Notes: generated by a model from the letters alone, not told the origin. A stretch of 64,000 bases of DNA from JAJPKK01 sp963844635 (GCA_963844635.1 CAWJPD010000002.1:310001-374000); one strand, 5' to 3'; shown: positions 35,256 to 44,565, numbered from the stretch's first letter. Numbers and translations are program-made.

Positions 35256-36311
35256 ATGTCGTCCGCCCCGTCGCAATCCGATCTCGCTCGTGCCGGCAAC
35301 TTGCAAGAGCTTTACGGCCTGCTGAACAACGTTGGCATGGGGCCCGGCTGGAACAAGCCAACCCCGTCGCTATGGCCGGAGCCGCGCAAGACCTTTGTCC
35401 CGGCGCACTGGAGGTATGAGTTGGCGCGCGGCGCGCTCGATGCCGCGGGCAGGCTTATCAATACTGAGCTTGCGGAACGCCGCAATCTCATCCTGTTCAA
35501 TCCGGCGCCGGGTAACACCTACGGTACCGTGCGAACGCTTGTCGCGGCATACCAGATGATCATGCCGGGTGAGTGGGCGCGGGTGCACCGTCACACCCCG
35601 AACGCGCTGCGCCTCATTCTGGACGCGCAGCCCGGCACGTACACCGAAGTCGACGGCATCAATATTGCGATGGAGCCGGGCGACGTGTTGCTGACTCCGA
35701 ACTGGTCGACCCATGGCCACGGCAATCACAGCAATGCCTGTGCCTATTGGCTCGATTTCCTCGACGCGCCGCTGGTGCAACTTCTCGAGCCAATGTTTTT
35801 CGAAACGGCCGAGGAGGAGGACGAGGCGGCGGCCGTCGACGAGACGGTGCCGGTCGCGGCTGGAACGGGCGGGGCTACGAGAGGAATAGAAGCCACCAGC
35901 GAAACAGAGCGGGAATTGGGGGCTGCAGGGACTCGCCATTCGTGTTCACGCTGAAGGAGTTGCTACGCCGGCTCTCGGCAGCGGCGCCGGACTCTGGACG
36001 GACCGTTCGCCAGATCGATCGAACTCGGACATCCGGCGCTTGCAACGACGGCGCTCCATATGATTGCGCTCGATCCCGGCTCCCGTACCGCGCCCTACCG
36101 CACCACGGCCAACAATATCTATGCCGTCGTGCGCGGGAGGGGGACGTCGACGATCGACGGCGAACGGTTTGAATGGAAACGCGGCGACGTGGTTGCGGCG
36201 CCGGCTTGGCGACCGCATTGGCATGAGGCATCGGACGACGCCATCCTGTTCCGCGTCACCGATGAGCCGGTGATGCAAGGCTTCGGATGGTTGCGCGAGG
36301 AGCGGGGATAG
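35256..36311 (+). pseudogene. Gentisate 1,2-dioxygenase-like bicupin, two frameshifts
   Basis: Three reading frames together encode about 351 residues, the length of gentisate 1,2-dioxygenase (ring cleavage of gentisate). N-terminal cupin: PGEWARVHRHTPNALRLILD, LLTPNWSTHGHGNH. Middle: SPFVFTLKELLRRLSAAAPD. C-terminal cupin: GSRTAPYRTTANNIYAVVRG, RGDVVAAPAWRPHWHEA. The first shift (one base missing) is at about 35928, next to a GACTC site; the second (one extra base) is at GAACTC 36021-36026. Frames otherwise show normal coding sequence, so this may be sequence error rather than decay. Substrate could also be salicylate or 1-hydroxy-2-naphthoate. Confidence 0.75.
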
Positions 36312-36343
36312 CCGTTTCACGCCGGACTGAAGGATCAACCGAG

Positions 36344-37378
36344 ATGAGCAAGCTCGCGCAGGGTGCAGCCAAATGTGCCACCGAGCGCCGGCTCGCCTGG
36401 TACTTCGCTGGCGGGCTTGCCGCCATCTACGCAATACTTATCGCGGCGCTGTCGGCCACACCCGCTCCCGCCGCAGCGCAGACCTGGCCGACGCGCCTCG
36501 TACGCATGATCGTTCCGGCCGCCGCCGGCGGATCGTCGGATGCCGCTGCGCGGTTCGTGTCCAATGACTTTCAGGCCATCTTTCACCAGCCCTTCATCAT
36601 CGAGAACCGACCGGGCAACGGCAATGCGACCGGCGCTGCGTTGGTCGCGCAGGCCGCCCCCGATGGCTACACGCTGCTGGTATCCAATGGGGCTTCGAAC
36701 ATCACAGTGCCGCTGGTGTCGCGCAATGCGGGCTATGACCCGGTTGCGGACTTCACCCACATCGTCATGCTGACGAGTTCGCCCTATATGCTGGCGGTGC
36801 ATCCCGGGCTTGGCGTGCGCACGCTCGGCGAGTTCATCGCCAAGGCCAAGCGGGAACACCTCGTCTATACGGCGGCCAATCGAGGCGGTCTCGGCAACAT
36901 CGCGATGGAATATTTCCAGCGCCTTGCCGCCATCTCCGTGCAGCATGTGCCGTATCGCGGCGGCGGTCCGGCCGTCGCCGACGCCATTGCAGGCCATGTT
37001 CCGGCGATCTTCCTGCCCGTCACCACGATCGGCGAGCAGGTCCGCAGCGGCGCGCTGATCCCGCTCGCACTCACGGCGCCGGCGCGCACCCCGGTTTTCC
37101 CCGAGGTGCCGACCTTTGCCGAGAGCGGATATCCGGAACTTGTGTTTGCATCCTGGTTCGGATTGTCGGGACCGAAGCACCTCGACCCCGGTATCGTCGC
37201 TCGCATCAATCTCGAGGCAAGGCATTTCCTCAAGGAGCCGCAGATGCGGGCGCTTGCGGCAACCGATGCCTCCGACCCGCTCGATGCCGACGCGGCGGGG
37301 TTTACGGCCTATATCGCTGCCGAAGTCGCGCGTTGGGGCGAGGTCGTGAAAATGCTGGATATCAAAGTTGAAGAGTAA
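36344..37378 (+). CDS. Bug-family TTT substrate-binding protein
   Basis: 344 residues. A long N-terminal signal segment ending in ATPAPAAAQ precedes the family opener WPTRLVRMIVPAAAGGSSD, followed by NRPGNGNATGAALVAQAAPD and PFAESGYPEL-type elements. Bug proteins are periplasmic receptors of tripartite tricarboxylate transporters and often bind aromatic or dicarboxylic acids. The permease TctA-TctB at 44.6-46.7 kb is a possible partner. ATG 36344 has AAGGA upstream. Last gene of the catabolic cassette. Confidence 0.88.
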   Translation: MSKLAQGAAKCATERRLAWYFAGGLAAIYAILIAALSATPAPAAAQTWPTRLVRMIVPAAAGGSSDAAARFVSNDFQAIFHQPFIIENRPGNGNATGAALVAQAAPDGYTLLVSNGASNITVPLVSRNAGYDPVADFTHIVMLTSSPYMLAVHPGLGVRTLGEFIAKAKREHLVYTAANRGGLGNIAMEYFQRLAAISVQHVPYRGGGPAVADAIAGHVPAIFLPVTTIGEQVRSGALIPLALTAPARTPVFPEVPTFAESGYPELVFASWFGLSGPKHLDPGIVARINLEARHFLKEPQMRALAATDASDPLDADAAGFTAYIAAEVARWGEVVKMLDIKVEE

Positions 37379-37491
37379 GGTTTGACAGCGGTGCCCCGGC
37401 ATTTCTCCTTTTTGGAGCGGCGCCGCTCGGTTCCACATGAAGCCTCAAGCCGCCGCAAGTGCGAGGTTGAAACGGGCGGGGTCAAAAAGAA

Positions 37492-37966
37492 ATGGCAGAA
37501 AAGAACGAACCCCCCCGAAAGATCGTCGCCGACAACCGCAAGGCCCGATTCAATTATGAAATCGGCGAGGTTGTCGAGGCGGGCCTCGCGCTGACGGGAA
37601 CCGAAGTGAAGTCGCTGCGGCTCGGCCGCGCGGCGATCGCCGAATCCTACGCCGACGCGCGCAACGGCGAGATTCGGCCGTGTCAACGCCAACATTCCCG
37701 AATATCAACAGGCTGGGCGTTTCAATCATGCCCCCAAGCGACCCCGCAAACTCCTGTTGCACAAGCGCCAAATTCATCGCCTTGCCGCCGCTGTCGAACG
37801 GGAGGGCATGACCATCGTTCCGCTGCGCATGTTCTTCAATGAGAAGGGGCGCGCCAAAATCGAAATCGCGCTCGGACGCGGCAAGAAACTCCACGACAAG
37901 CGGCAGACCGAGAAGAAGCGCAGCTGGGAGCGCGAACGCGGACGCCTGCTACGGGTGAAAGCTTGA
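37492..37966 (+). CDS. smpB: SsrA-binding protein SmpB (frameshifted)
   Basis: Binds tmRNA and delivers it to stalled ribosomes. The first frame (RKIVADNRKARFNYEIGEVV to YADARNGEI) and the second (VNANIPEYQQAGRFNHAPKR to GRLLRVKA) together form a normal 157-residue SmpB; one extra base lies at about 37673-37682, just after or within GATTC. The C-terminal tail needed for tmRNA function (HDKRQTEKKRSWERERGRLL) is intact. Likely functional if the shift is a sequence error. Confidence 0.9.
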
Positions 37967-37979
37967 TGGCTTCACCTCA

Positions 37980-38121
37980 GAGCGGGATGCGTTCAGGTTG
38001 AATTGGCTTCCCGCTCGGTTCTCTTTTGCGCATCCGTCGCGGACTGCGCTCGACGACGCATGCGCGGTGATTTCGCGCATGATCTTGTCCGAAAAGTCTG
38101 CAACTTTACGGGATCATCGCT
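37980..38121. repeat. Palindromic intergenic repeat R1, long form
   Basis: End AGCGGGATGCGTTCAGGTTG, inner palindrome GCGCATCCGTCG...CGACGCATGCGC, core CGCATGATCTTGTCCGAAAAG in two arms. It lies between smpB and the VOC gene. Confidence 0.75.
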
Positions 38122-38157
38122 CGTCGTCCGATGTCCGGCGATCGTGAGAGGACCGCC

Positions 38158-38538
38158 ATGTCACTGCCGGTCAAGTTCGACCATTGCGTGGTTCACGTCT
38201 CGGACTGGGAACGTTCGAACGCGTTTTATCGCGATGTTGTCGGCGTGGAGGTGGTGCCGCGCGGCGACTTCTATGCCTATCGCATCGGCGATGTCCAATT
38301 GAACCTGCATGGTCCCGGAATGGTTGGCAACCCCGTCGCCCGTTTGCCGGTGCAGCCCGGCAACAGCGACCTGTGTTTCGAATGGCGCGGCCCGATCGCC
38401 GATGCTGCCGCCCATCTCGCCCGTCACGGCGTTGCCGTCGAGCTCGGCCCGGTGGCACGCAACGGCGCGCGCGGCCGGGGCATCAGCCTCTATTTCCGCG
38501 ATCCTGACGGCTCGCTGTTGGAGTTCATCTCGTACTAA
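38158..38538 (+). CDS. VOC (glyoxalase/dioxygenase) family protein
   Basis: 126 residues, a single vicinal-oxygen-chelate domain: KFDHCVVHVSDWERSNAFY (metal His), GDVQLNLHGPG and the C-terminal YFRDPDGSLLEFISY with the metal Glu. The substrate is unknown. ATG 38158 with GAGAGG upstream is preferred to an earlier start inside the R1 repeat. A hairpin follows immediately. Confidence 0.87.
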   Translation: MSLPVKFDHCVVHVSDWERSNAFYRDVVGVEVVPRGDFYAYRIGDVQLNLHGPGMVGNPVARLPVQPGNSDLCFEWRGPIADAAAHLARHGVAVELGPVARNGARGRGISLYFRDPDGSLLEFISY

Positions 38539-38539
38539 C

Positions 38540-38562
38540 GAGAGCCGCGGCTTGCGGCTCTC
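38540..38562 (+). terminator. Hairpin after VOC gene
   Basis: GAGAGCCGC (38540-38548) pairs perfectly with GCGGCTCTC (38554-38562) around GGCTT, starting 2 bp after the stop. There is no T-run, so termination efficiency is uncertain. Confidence 0.6.
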
Positions 38563-38566
38563 TCAC

Positions 38567-38710
38567 AGCGCATGATCCCGAAAAGAGCCGCAGACTCTTC
38601 GGACAAGATCATGCGCCAAATCACCGCGCATGCGTCGTCGAGCGCAGTCCGCGACGGATGCGCAAAAGACCCGAGCGGGAGGCGACTCAAGGTGAACGCA
38701 TCCCGCTCTA
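38567..38710. repeat. Palindromic intergenic repeat R1, long form
   Basis: Core AGCGCATGATCCCGAAAAG..., inner palindrome GCGCATGCGTCGTCGAGCGC / CGCGACGGATGCGC and end AACGCATCCCGCTCTA. It separates the convergent VOC and UDG genes. Confidence 0.78.
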
Positions 38711-38719
38711 GGTCTAGGT

Positions 38720-39409
38720 CTAGGGACGCGAATTCGGTTCCGCGGTGTTGGCGTTCAGCCGATCGAGATAGCTCCGCACGGTGACAAACACCTCGGTGAA
38801 CATTGCTGCCGTCAAAACCCCGGTATTGGTGTTGTAGCGCGAGCAATGATAGCTATCGAACAGCGTCAGGCCGTCACGACGATGAACGCGGCCATGCCCG
38901 AAGGCGACCGCGGACCGCGTGAGGCCCAGGGCCGTGACGGTGCTGTCATGGGCGATGCGGCCGAGCGCAAGGATCGCGCACAGGTTCGGCATCTCCGCAA
39001 TGGTTGCGCGAAGAAAACTCCGGCAATTTGCGATTTCCTCTGTCGTCGGCTTGTTTTCCGGCGGGACGCATCGCACCGCGTTGGTGATCCGCGCATCGAC
39101 GAGGCAAAGGCCATCGTCTGGCCGCGCCGCATAGTCACCGACGGAGAAACCGAACTTGGCGAGGGTGCGATAGAGCAGGTCTCCGGCGTAATCACCGGTG
39201 AATGGCCGACCGGTGCGATTGGCTCCCTGCAGGCCGGGCGCCAAGCCGACGATCAGCAGCCGCGCGTCGAGGCCTCCGAACGACGGTACGGGGGCATTGT
39301 GCCAATCTGCCTCACGCAGCCGCCATGCAGAACGAAACGCCACCAGCCGGGGACAGCGCGGACAATCCGAACCGACCTTGCTGACGGTACGGACCGGCTC
39401 GGCGGACAC
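38720..39409 (-). CDS. Uracil-DNA glycosylase, family 5-like
   Basis: 229 residues. An iron-sulfur type UDG: N-terminal CPRCPRLVAFR cysteines, active-site GLAPGLQGANRTGRPFTGD and the UDGb-like FDSYHCSRYNTNTG motif. It removes uracil and other deaminated bases from DNA. The frame continues upstream into an R1 repeat, so a GTG start (39409; 39430 also possible) is chosen where family homology begins. The C-terminus ends shortly before another R1 copy. Confidence 0.85.
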   Translation of the reverse strand: MSAEPVRTVSKVGSDCPRCPRLVAFRSAWRLREADWHNAPVPSFGGLDARLLIVGLAPGLQGANRTGRPFTGDYAGDLLYRTLAKFGFSVGDYAARPDDGLCLVDARITNAVRCVPPENKPTTEEIANCRSFLRATIAEMPNLCAILALGRIAHDSTVTALGLTRSAVAFGHGRVHRRDGLTLFDSYHCSRYNTNTGVLTAAMFTEVFVTVRSYLDRLNANTAEPNSRP

Positions 39410-39423
39410 CCTGAATTCGGACT

Positions 39424-39558
39424 TGTTCACCTTGAACCGCCTGCCGCTCGGGTCTTTTGCGCATCCGTCGCGGACTGCGCTCGACGACGCATGCGCGGTG
39501 ATTTCGCGCATGATCATCTTGGTCCGAAAAGCCTGCTACTCTTCGGGATCATGCGCTA
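39424..39558. repeat. Palindromic intergenic repeat R1, long form
   Basis: Runs TGTTCACCTTGAACCGCC to GGGATCATGCGCTA with the inner palindrome GCGCATCCGTCG/CGACGCATGCGC. It forms the UDG 5' region and separates it from the NYN gene. Confidence 0.75.
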
Positions 39559-39580
39559 GCTGGCTAGCGGCCTGGCCGTC

Positions 39581-40246
39581 TCAGTCTTCGTCGTACTCGT
39601 CGTCGTCGGTGCCGACCGGGGCGCGTGGAGCGATGGCGCCGCGTTGCAGGAACTGCGGCGTGTGCTGGCGCGGCTCCCGGGATTCCCGCGGCTCACGCGG
39701 CGGCCGATCGGTCCGCTCGCCAGGGTCACGACCGATCTTGCCCTGCAACTCCGCAATATCGAGGAAAATGTCGGCTTGCCGGCGCAATTCGTCGGCCACC
39801 ATGGGCGGCTGCGTCGACACCGTGGAGGCAACGGTCACGCGCACGCCCTTGCGCTGCACCGCCTCGACCAGCGAACGGAAATCGCCGTCGCCCGAGAACA
39901 GCACCATGTGATCGATGTGGCCGGCGATCTCCATCGCGTTCACCGCGAGCTCGATATCCATGTTGCCTTTGACCTTGCGACGGCCAGCTTGATCGACGAA
40001 CTCCTTGGTGGCCTTGGTGACGACCGTGTAGCCATTATAATCGAGCCAATCGATCAGCGGCCGAATGGAAGAGTACTCCTGGTCTTCGACGACGGCGGTG
40101 TAGTAAAACGCCCGCAACAGATAGCCGCGTCCCTGAAACTCGCGGAGTAGTCTTTTGTAATCAATGTCGAATCCCAGCGATTTGGCCGTCGCATAGAGAT
40201 TTGCACCATCGATGAACAAAGCGATTTTCTCACCAGATACTGACAT
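39581..40246 (-). CDS. NYN-domain (LabA-like) putative RNase
   Basis: 221 residues. The N-terminal NYN/PIN-like fold has acidic residues in IALFIDGANLYATAK, KGNMDIELAVNAME and MVLFSGDGDFRSLVEAVQRK, as in LabA/DUF88 proteins thought to be ribonucleases. The C-terminal ~50 residues are Arg/Pro then acidic (DDDEYDED), probably disordered. It is divergent from rpoZ across 339 bp. Confidence 0.9.
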   Translation of the reverse strand: MSVSGEKIALFIDGANLYATAKSLGFDIDYKRLLREFQGRGYLLRAFYYTAVVEDQEYSSIRPLIDWLDYNGYTVVTKATKEFVDQAGRRKVKGNMDIELAVNAMEIAGHIDHMVLFSGDGDFRSLVEAVQRKGVRVTVASTVSTQPPMVADELRRQADIFLDIAELQGKIGRDPGERTDRPPREPRESREPRQHTPQFLQRGAIAPRAPVGTDDDEYDED

Positions 40247-40585
40247 CTAAGGGTTCTCTTCAGATCGGGCTGCAGACAAGCCTTGTCAGGCCGCCGCGGC
40301 AGCCAAGTGGGCAAATTCAGGCCGCCGATGGATCGGGGCGCGAAACACGGCTAATGCCTCGAAAACGGGTGGGCGCGAAACACGAGTTGCGGCATCGCCC
40401 TGGCACGGAAATCAATGTAGCGGCCGGTCCGTCTCCAAGAGGCTGAACTAACAGAGCTTTGCAGCCGCGCCAAGCCCAATCTGGGGCGGCGACGCGGCCG
40501 ATAACAGCTAATTTACCTTGTACTGTGACAAAGCCTTCTATACCTCACCGCCAAGCTTTCCGCCCGTTCAGGGAGCACGCAATTC
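40247..40585. other. Divergent intergenic region NYN/rpoZ
   Basis: 339 bp with no supportable ORF, repeat copy or RNA gene. It should hold the promoters of both divergent genes; no confident promoter motif was identified. Confidence 0.5.
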
Positions 40586-40993
40586 ATGGCCCGCGTCACC
40601 GTCGAAGACTGCATTGACAAGGTCGAGAACCGTTTCGAATTGGTATTGATCGCAAGCCACCGCGCGCGAATGATTTCAGCGGGCGCCCAGATCGCCGTCG
40701 ACCGCGACAATGACAAAAATCCGGTCGTGGCGTTGCGCGAAGTGGCCGATGCCGTCATCTCGCCCGGCGATCTCAAGGAGGACCTGATTCATGCACTGCA
40801 AAAATATGTCGAGGTCGATGAGCCGGAGCCCGAGACCGTACCCTTGATCGGCGGCACCGGAGGCAAGGTCGAGGCGGACGATGTCGAGGTTACTGCCGAC
40901 CGCATGACCGAGGAGGAATTGCTCAAGGGTCTCGAGGGGCTGGCGCCGCCCGAGGCGCGAGCCGAGACGATCGAACCGGAAGACGAGGAATAG
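40586..40993 (+). CDS. rpoZ: RNA polymerase omega subunit
   Basis: 135 residues. Core omega fold at the N-terminus: MARVTVEDCIDKVENRFELV, then RARMISAGAQ and NPVVALREVAD. The acidic C-terminal extension (DEPEPETVPLIG ... IEPEDEE) is typical of alphaproteobacteria. Omega aids beta-prime folding and ppGpp sensing. relA/spoT, which commonly follows rpoZ in this group, is not here; the TAG stop is shared with an R1 repeat. Confidence 0.96.
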   Translation: MARVTVEDCIDKVENRFELVLIASHRARMISAGAQIAVDRDNDKNPVVALREVADAVISPGDLKEDLIHALQKYVEVDEPEPETVPLIGGTGGKVEADDVEVTADRMTEEELLKGLEGLAPPEARAETIEPEDEE

Positions 40994-41194
40994 CGCGTGA
41001 TCCCGAAAAGTTGCTGATTTTGGGACAAAGATGATGCGCAAATCAAAGGGACCGAGCGGCAGCCAATGCAAGCTCAACGCATCCCGCCCCAGAGCGGGAT
41101 GCGTTCAGTTTGAATCGCCTCCCCTGGCATCTCTTTGATTTGGCGCATGATGTTGGTCCGGAAAGTCTGCAACTTTTCGGCATCATGCGCTAGA
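40991..41194. repeat. Two R1 repeats, head to head
   Basis: Copy one runs TAGCGCGTGATCCCGAAAAG to CTCAACGCATCCCGCCCC (40991-41090); copy two is inverted, AGAGCGGGATGCGTTCAGTT to TTCGGCATCATGCGCTAGA (41091-41194). Together they form a ~200-bp imperfect palindrome. The first TAG is the rpoZ stop codon. Confidence 0.75.
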
Positions 41195-41241
41195 GGGAGC
41201 TGGTCCCGGTCATATCGAAGCGCCAGGCGGTCGCCCGCCTC

Positions 41242-41333
41242 TGGGGTGCGTTAACGGGCCTGTGCGTTATGCAAGTGGCACCGCCCCCGAGGCGCGCTAG
41301 CACCCTACGATGGATTTGATTCCATCTGGTAGG
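41242..41333. repeat. Degenerate R3-type hairpin
   Basis: GGGGTGCGTTAACGGG ... TAGCACCCTACGATGG followed by ATTTGATTCCATC resembles the GTAGGGTGGG family with an eroded left arm. It occupies the rest of the 420-bp rpoZ-cupin gap. Confidence 0.4.
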
Positions 41334-41412
41334 AACGGGCCAGACGACAACAGAAATCGGGCGAGGACCCCCGCGCGCTTGCGTGGCTCTCGCCCGAATG
41401 GCGCGGCGAATG

Positions 41413-42012
41413 CTACCGGGACGTTTGTAGATAGGCGCGGGATTTTGCCTCGTCGCGGAGCGGCGTGACCTTGTCGGGATCGATGCGCACCATCAGGTAG
41501 TTGATGTGATCGTCGATCTTGGTGAACCAGTGTCCGGTTCCGGCCGGAATCACGACCACGTCACCAGGCTTGAGCTGGTAGGTCGCGCCATCGACGATGG
41601 TTGCACCGTTATTGCCCGGTCCATTGAATTCGCGGACGGTTTCCTGCGTCGCCGGGCGCCGCTTCATGTCGGTGATGTTCGGCCCCAGCACCAGAGTGCC
41701 CGTCCCGTCGATGATATGATAAACTTCGCTGACGAGGTCATGTTCGGCAACCGACTGTGGCTGCGGCGCGTCGAGCTTGCCGCGATAGACCATGCCGATG
41801 CCAATATGGGCCTTGCCGATATCGATGTCCCGCACCTGCTGATCGATCCGTTTCTCGGCGATCGCTTTTTTGGTGTAGCCCTGCAGCTCATCGAGCGGAA
41901 TATAGGTGCCGGGACAATTCGTGCATGTCGGCTTGGGGTTGTTGTCGGTCTGCGCCGACGCCGCCGTGACAAGGCACGTGGCGGCGGCAACACCTAGAAC
42001 CATCCTCCTCAT
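41413..42012 (-). CDS. Secreted cupin-domain protein
   Basis: 199 residues. A cleavable signal peptide (MRRMVLGVAAATCLVTAASA) precedes a conserved-cupin C-terminal half: SEVYHIIDGTGTLVLG, then LKPGDVVVIPAGTGHWF with a metal-type His. A CTNCPG pair lies near the N-terminus. Periplasmic location is inferred; the substrate is unknown. ATG 42012 has GGGAGG 5 nt upstream. It is downstream of two minus-strand hypotheticals. Confidence 0.8.
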   Translation of the reverse strand: MRRMVLGVAAATCLVTAASAQTDNNPKPTCTNCPGTYIPLDELQGYTKKAIAEKRIDQQVRDIDIGKAHIGIGMVYRGKLDAPQPQSVAEHDLVSEVYHIIDGTGTLVLGPNITDMKRRPATQETVREFNGPGNNGATIVDGATYQLKPGDVVVIPAGTGHWFTKIDDHINYLMVRIDPDKVTPLRDEAKSRAYLQTSR

Positions 42013-42229
42013 ACTGACCTCCCATGGTCGCGAGACATGCTCGCAAACGGAATGAGCCAACATGCCTGTATCCTGTGCAGGATGTACGGCCAAATGCTCG
42101 GCTTCGAGCGCTCTTCCGGACCTTACAACGGCATCCCTGCCCCTCCAAGTGGCCCTTGCCCATCGGCCTCGGGCACGCCCATCGATCAATCGCGCGCAAG
42201 GTCACCGGCTATTCGACCACCCGGCCCGA

Positions 42230-43090
42230 TCAGAAGTCCGCCAGATTTGCCTGCGGCATCGGCTCGAGACCATGATGGAAGTGATCGTCGTTGTTCTCCG
42301 GGCAGGCGATCTCGATCATCGGCGCATGGTCCACACGGCGATAGCGCTGGATGGCATTCCACGGTGTCGTGAAGGCGCCGGGGTCTTCGACATGCACGTT
42401 CACTTCGAGGGTCTTGCCGTCATTCACCATGCGAAAGCGTTCGACGACGTGCAGTTTATCGGTATGCGGCGTCTGGTAATTGTCGACATCGGTCCGATCG
42501 GTAAGGCCGACGGTGTCGACGACCAGAGTATCGCCTTCATAATGGCCGACCGACTCGCCGAACCAGCTCTGTGCAACGGGCGTGGAATGGGGCACGTTCA
42601 GGTAGACATGACGCGTCCAGTGATCCTGCGTCCAGGTCATCAGCACCTCATTCGGAGTCTGGACAAAATACACCGGGGTAGCCGGAAGCAGCAGGAATGC
42701 CGGCACGCCGACCGGCCAGCACCTTTCTTTCGGGATCGCGACGACCGCGCCGGACAGCGACCGTTGATTGACTTTTTTCAATTTTTCCCGCGCCCAGGGC
42801 TGCAGGATGGGGTTGGTGAGGTCGGCAACTCGGAAGGTTGGATGCGGATTGGTCGGAAACTTGTAAAAGCTGACGTAGGGGTGCGCGGGATCCGATTTCA
42901 CCGGTCCCGGCCCGCTCGGCGGCAGGATGAATTCATCATCCTGAGCGGTCCAGCCGGTGCCGCTGTCGGGAGCAAAATTGGGCACCATTTCCGCTCCGAT
43001 CACGGGCCAGGGCGCAGCGAGGCTGCCGATCATACCCGCAAGGGCGGTGATGGTGACAGCAAGGCCGAGGCGCTGCGCGCGTTCAAACAT
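42230..43090 (-). CDS. Secreted hypothetical protein
   Basis: 286 residues with an N-terminal signal (LGLAVTITALAGMIGSLAA). Recognisable elements are HYEGDTLVVDTVGLTDRTDV, HTDKLHVVERFRMVNDGKTL and EDPGAFTTPW, a pattern found in many uncharacterised secreted proteins of Bradyrhizobium and Acidobacteria. No enzymatic motif is evident. It lies between the cupin gene and a phage-like hypothetical on the same strand, so co-transcription is possible. Confidence 0.75.
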   Translation of the reverse strand: MFERAQRLGLAVTITALAGMIGSLAAPWPVIGAEMVPNFAPDSGTGWTAQDDEFILPPSGPGPVKSDPAHPYVSFYKFPTNPHPTFRVADLTNPILQPWAREKLKKVNQRSLSGAVVAIPKERCWPVGVPAFLLLPATPVYFVQTPNEVLMTWTQDHWTRHVYLNVPHSTPVAQSWFGESVGHYEGDTLVVDTVGLTDRTDVDNYQTPHTDKLHVVERFRMVNDGKTLEVNVHVEDPGAFTTPWNAIQRYRRVDHAPMIEIACPENNDDHFHHGLEPMPQANLADF

Positions 43091-43195
43091 GGCATCCTCC
43101 GATTTCCAACCGGCCGACCATGCACGGCGCGGGTCCGGTGTTTCAACTGTGCATCCGGCAACTCAGCCAAGCTCACGGACGTGCCACGAATCGCG

Positions 43196-43555
43196 TCAGA
43201 TCTTCGCGTGGACGGCGAGCCACAAGCGTGCCACCGCCTCCGCCGCCGTCGCACCCTCGCCAATTGCTGCCTCGCCGAGGATGAAATTCTTCGCGGCCCA
43301 ATGGCCGGCCGCATCGGATGACAACGCAAACGGGAACCCGCACCCCTCGATCAGTTCCGTCGTCGTCGGACAATAGACGAGTTCCTCCTCCACCTTCACG
43401 TCCCAGCTCTGCTTGGCCTTGTCAGCGAACCACATGCGGATAGCGTCTTCCCGATTGATCATCAGGTGCTGGTTGAGAAAGTATGTCGCATTGCCGTTGT
43501 TGCGCTGGGTAAAGCCCGCCTGTTTGAGCTGCAGAGCCAATTCGTATGAAATCAT
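43196..43555 (-). CDS. Phage-like hypothetical protein
   Basis: 119 residues: starts MISYELALQLKQAGFTQRNN, has CPTTTELIEGCGF in the middle and ends AVARLWLAVHAKI. Small proteins with the YELAKQLKDAGFPQ ... PTLSELIEACG pattern are frequent in phages and prophages of rhizobia; no function is known. There are no other phage genes nearby, so this may be a stray remnant. Confidence 0.6.
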   Translation of the reverse strand: MISYELALQLKQAGFTQRNNGNATYFLNQHLMINREDAIRMWFADKAKQSWDVKVEEELVYCPTTTELIEGCGFPFALSSDAAGHWAAKNFILGEAAIGEGATAAEAVARLWLAVHAKI

Positions 43556-43630
43556 GGATGTGACCCCCCTTCAGAGCGCGCGCGCCATTGTCGACGGCTG
43601 GCCCACCACGATAGCAATATTGTCCTGCAT

Positions 43631-43735
43631 GCGCATGATCCCTCGGCGTCGACGCCCATCTCAGGCGCTTGCGCGAAGAGAATGCGCGTCATGGCGCAGG
43701 GAGCGCAGGCGATGCAAACTGAACGCATCCCGCTC
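43631..43735. repeat. R1 repeat, degenerate copy
   Basis: Begins GCGCATGATCCCTCGGCG and ends GAACGCATCCCGCTC; the second core arm is altered (GCGCGTCATGGCGC). It is in direct tandem with the next copy. Confidence 0.55.
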
Positions 43736-43737
43736 CA

Positions 43738-43836
43738 GCATGATGCCGAAAAGTTGCAGATTTTTCGGACAACATCGTGCGCAAGATCAAAGAGATGCGA
43801 GGCGGAGGCGATGCAAATCTGAACGCATCCCGCTCC
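43738..43836. repeat. Palindromic intergenic repeat R1, short form
   Basis: AGCATGATGCCGAAAAGTTG ... CGGACAACATCGTGCGC plus the AACGCATCCCGCTC end, tandem to the preceding copy. Together they fill the 376-bp gap between the phage-like gene and the DUF1036 gene. Confidence 0.72.
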
Positions 43837-43931
43837 AGCATGTCGCGCCGCAGCGGTGCGAAAGGGGCCACGGTTGTCCGCTTGCATCGCCGCCGCGTAA
43901 GGCCGCGTGCCTTTAAATCAGCGCTTCCGTC

Positions 43932-44420
43932 TCAAGGTTTGCTGACGAACTCGACCGAGGAGCCGACCTTCTTTATGTGCACCGTGATTTTGGCCAGCTT
44001 CTCGGGGTCGCCGCTTGCGCTGTCCGCCTGGAACTGCTCCGACTTGGCGCCACGACGGCTCTTCTGCGCATTGGTGTAGTTGAACTTACCGCTGTGATTG
44101 GTTCCGACGAAAAGCGACAATTGCGGCGTTCCCCAATGGGTGGTCACCTTGCGGCCATTGTCCGTGTAGACATCGGAATCCGCCGTGAAATAGAGCGTGC
44201 CACCCTCGAGCGTGAAATCGACGTCCTGGCATGAGTTCAGCGGAACCGTCCACCAGCCCGTCGTGGTGTAGTTGCCACTCACCTCTTTTGCGAACGCCAC
44301 GTGGATCGTGGCCGAATCCTCGTTGCAGACAGTGACGGTTGCCTGCGCCGCAGAGACGAAAAGCAGCAGCGCTGCCGTTCCAGAAATCGCCCTCACAGCA
44401 TGACCTTTGACGCAACGCAT
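43932..44420 (-). CDS. DUF1036-type secreted protein
   Basis: 162 residues. A signal peptide (VRAISGTAALLLFVSAAQA) precedes a DUF1036-like domain: VTVCNEDSATIHVAFA, TTGWWTVPLNSCQDVDF and LYFTADSDVY. The role of the family is unknown; beta-rich and probably periplasmic. The start is taken as ATG 44420, five codons inside the longest frame, nearest the signal helix. Confidence 0.75.
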   Translation of the reverse strand: MRCVKGHAVRAISGTAALLLFVSAAQATVTVCNEDSATIHVAFAKEVSGNYTTTGWWTVPLNSCQDVDFTLEGGTLYFTADSDVYTDNGRKVTTHWGTPQLSLFVGTNHSGKFNYTNAQKSRRGAKSEQFQADSASGDPEKLAKITVHIKKVGSSVEFVSKP

Positions 44421-44565
44421 CGGCACCCCGCTCAAGGAATTTCTCGGAGCTTAACCTGTGAGCCGAGGCTACGGCAATGACCGCAGTCACTGTCGATGTC
44501 CGAGAGAAGCGCCGCGCGCGACGCGAGATGCCTGCGCCTCGGTCACAGCGCGTCCTCAACTCGGC

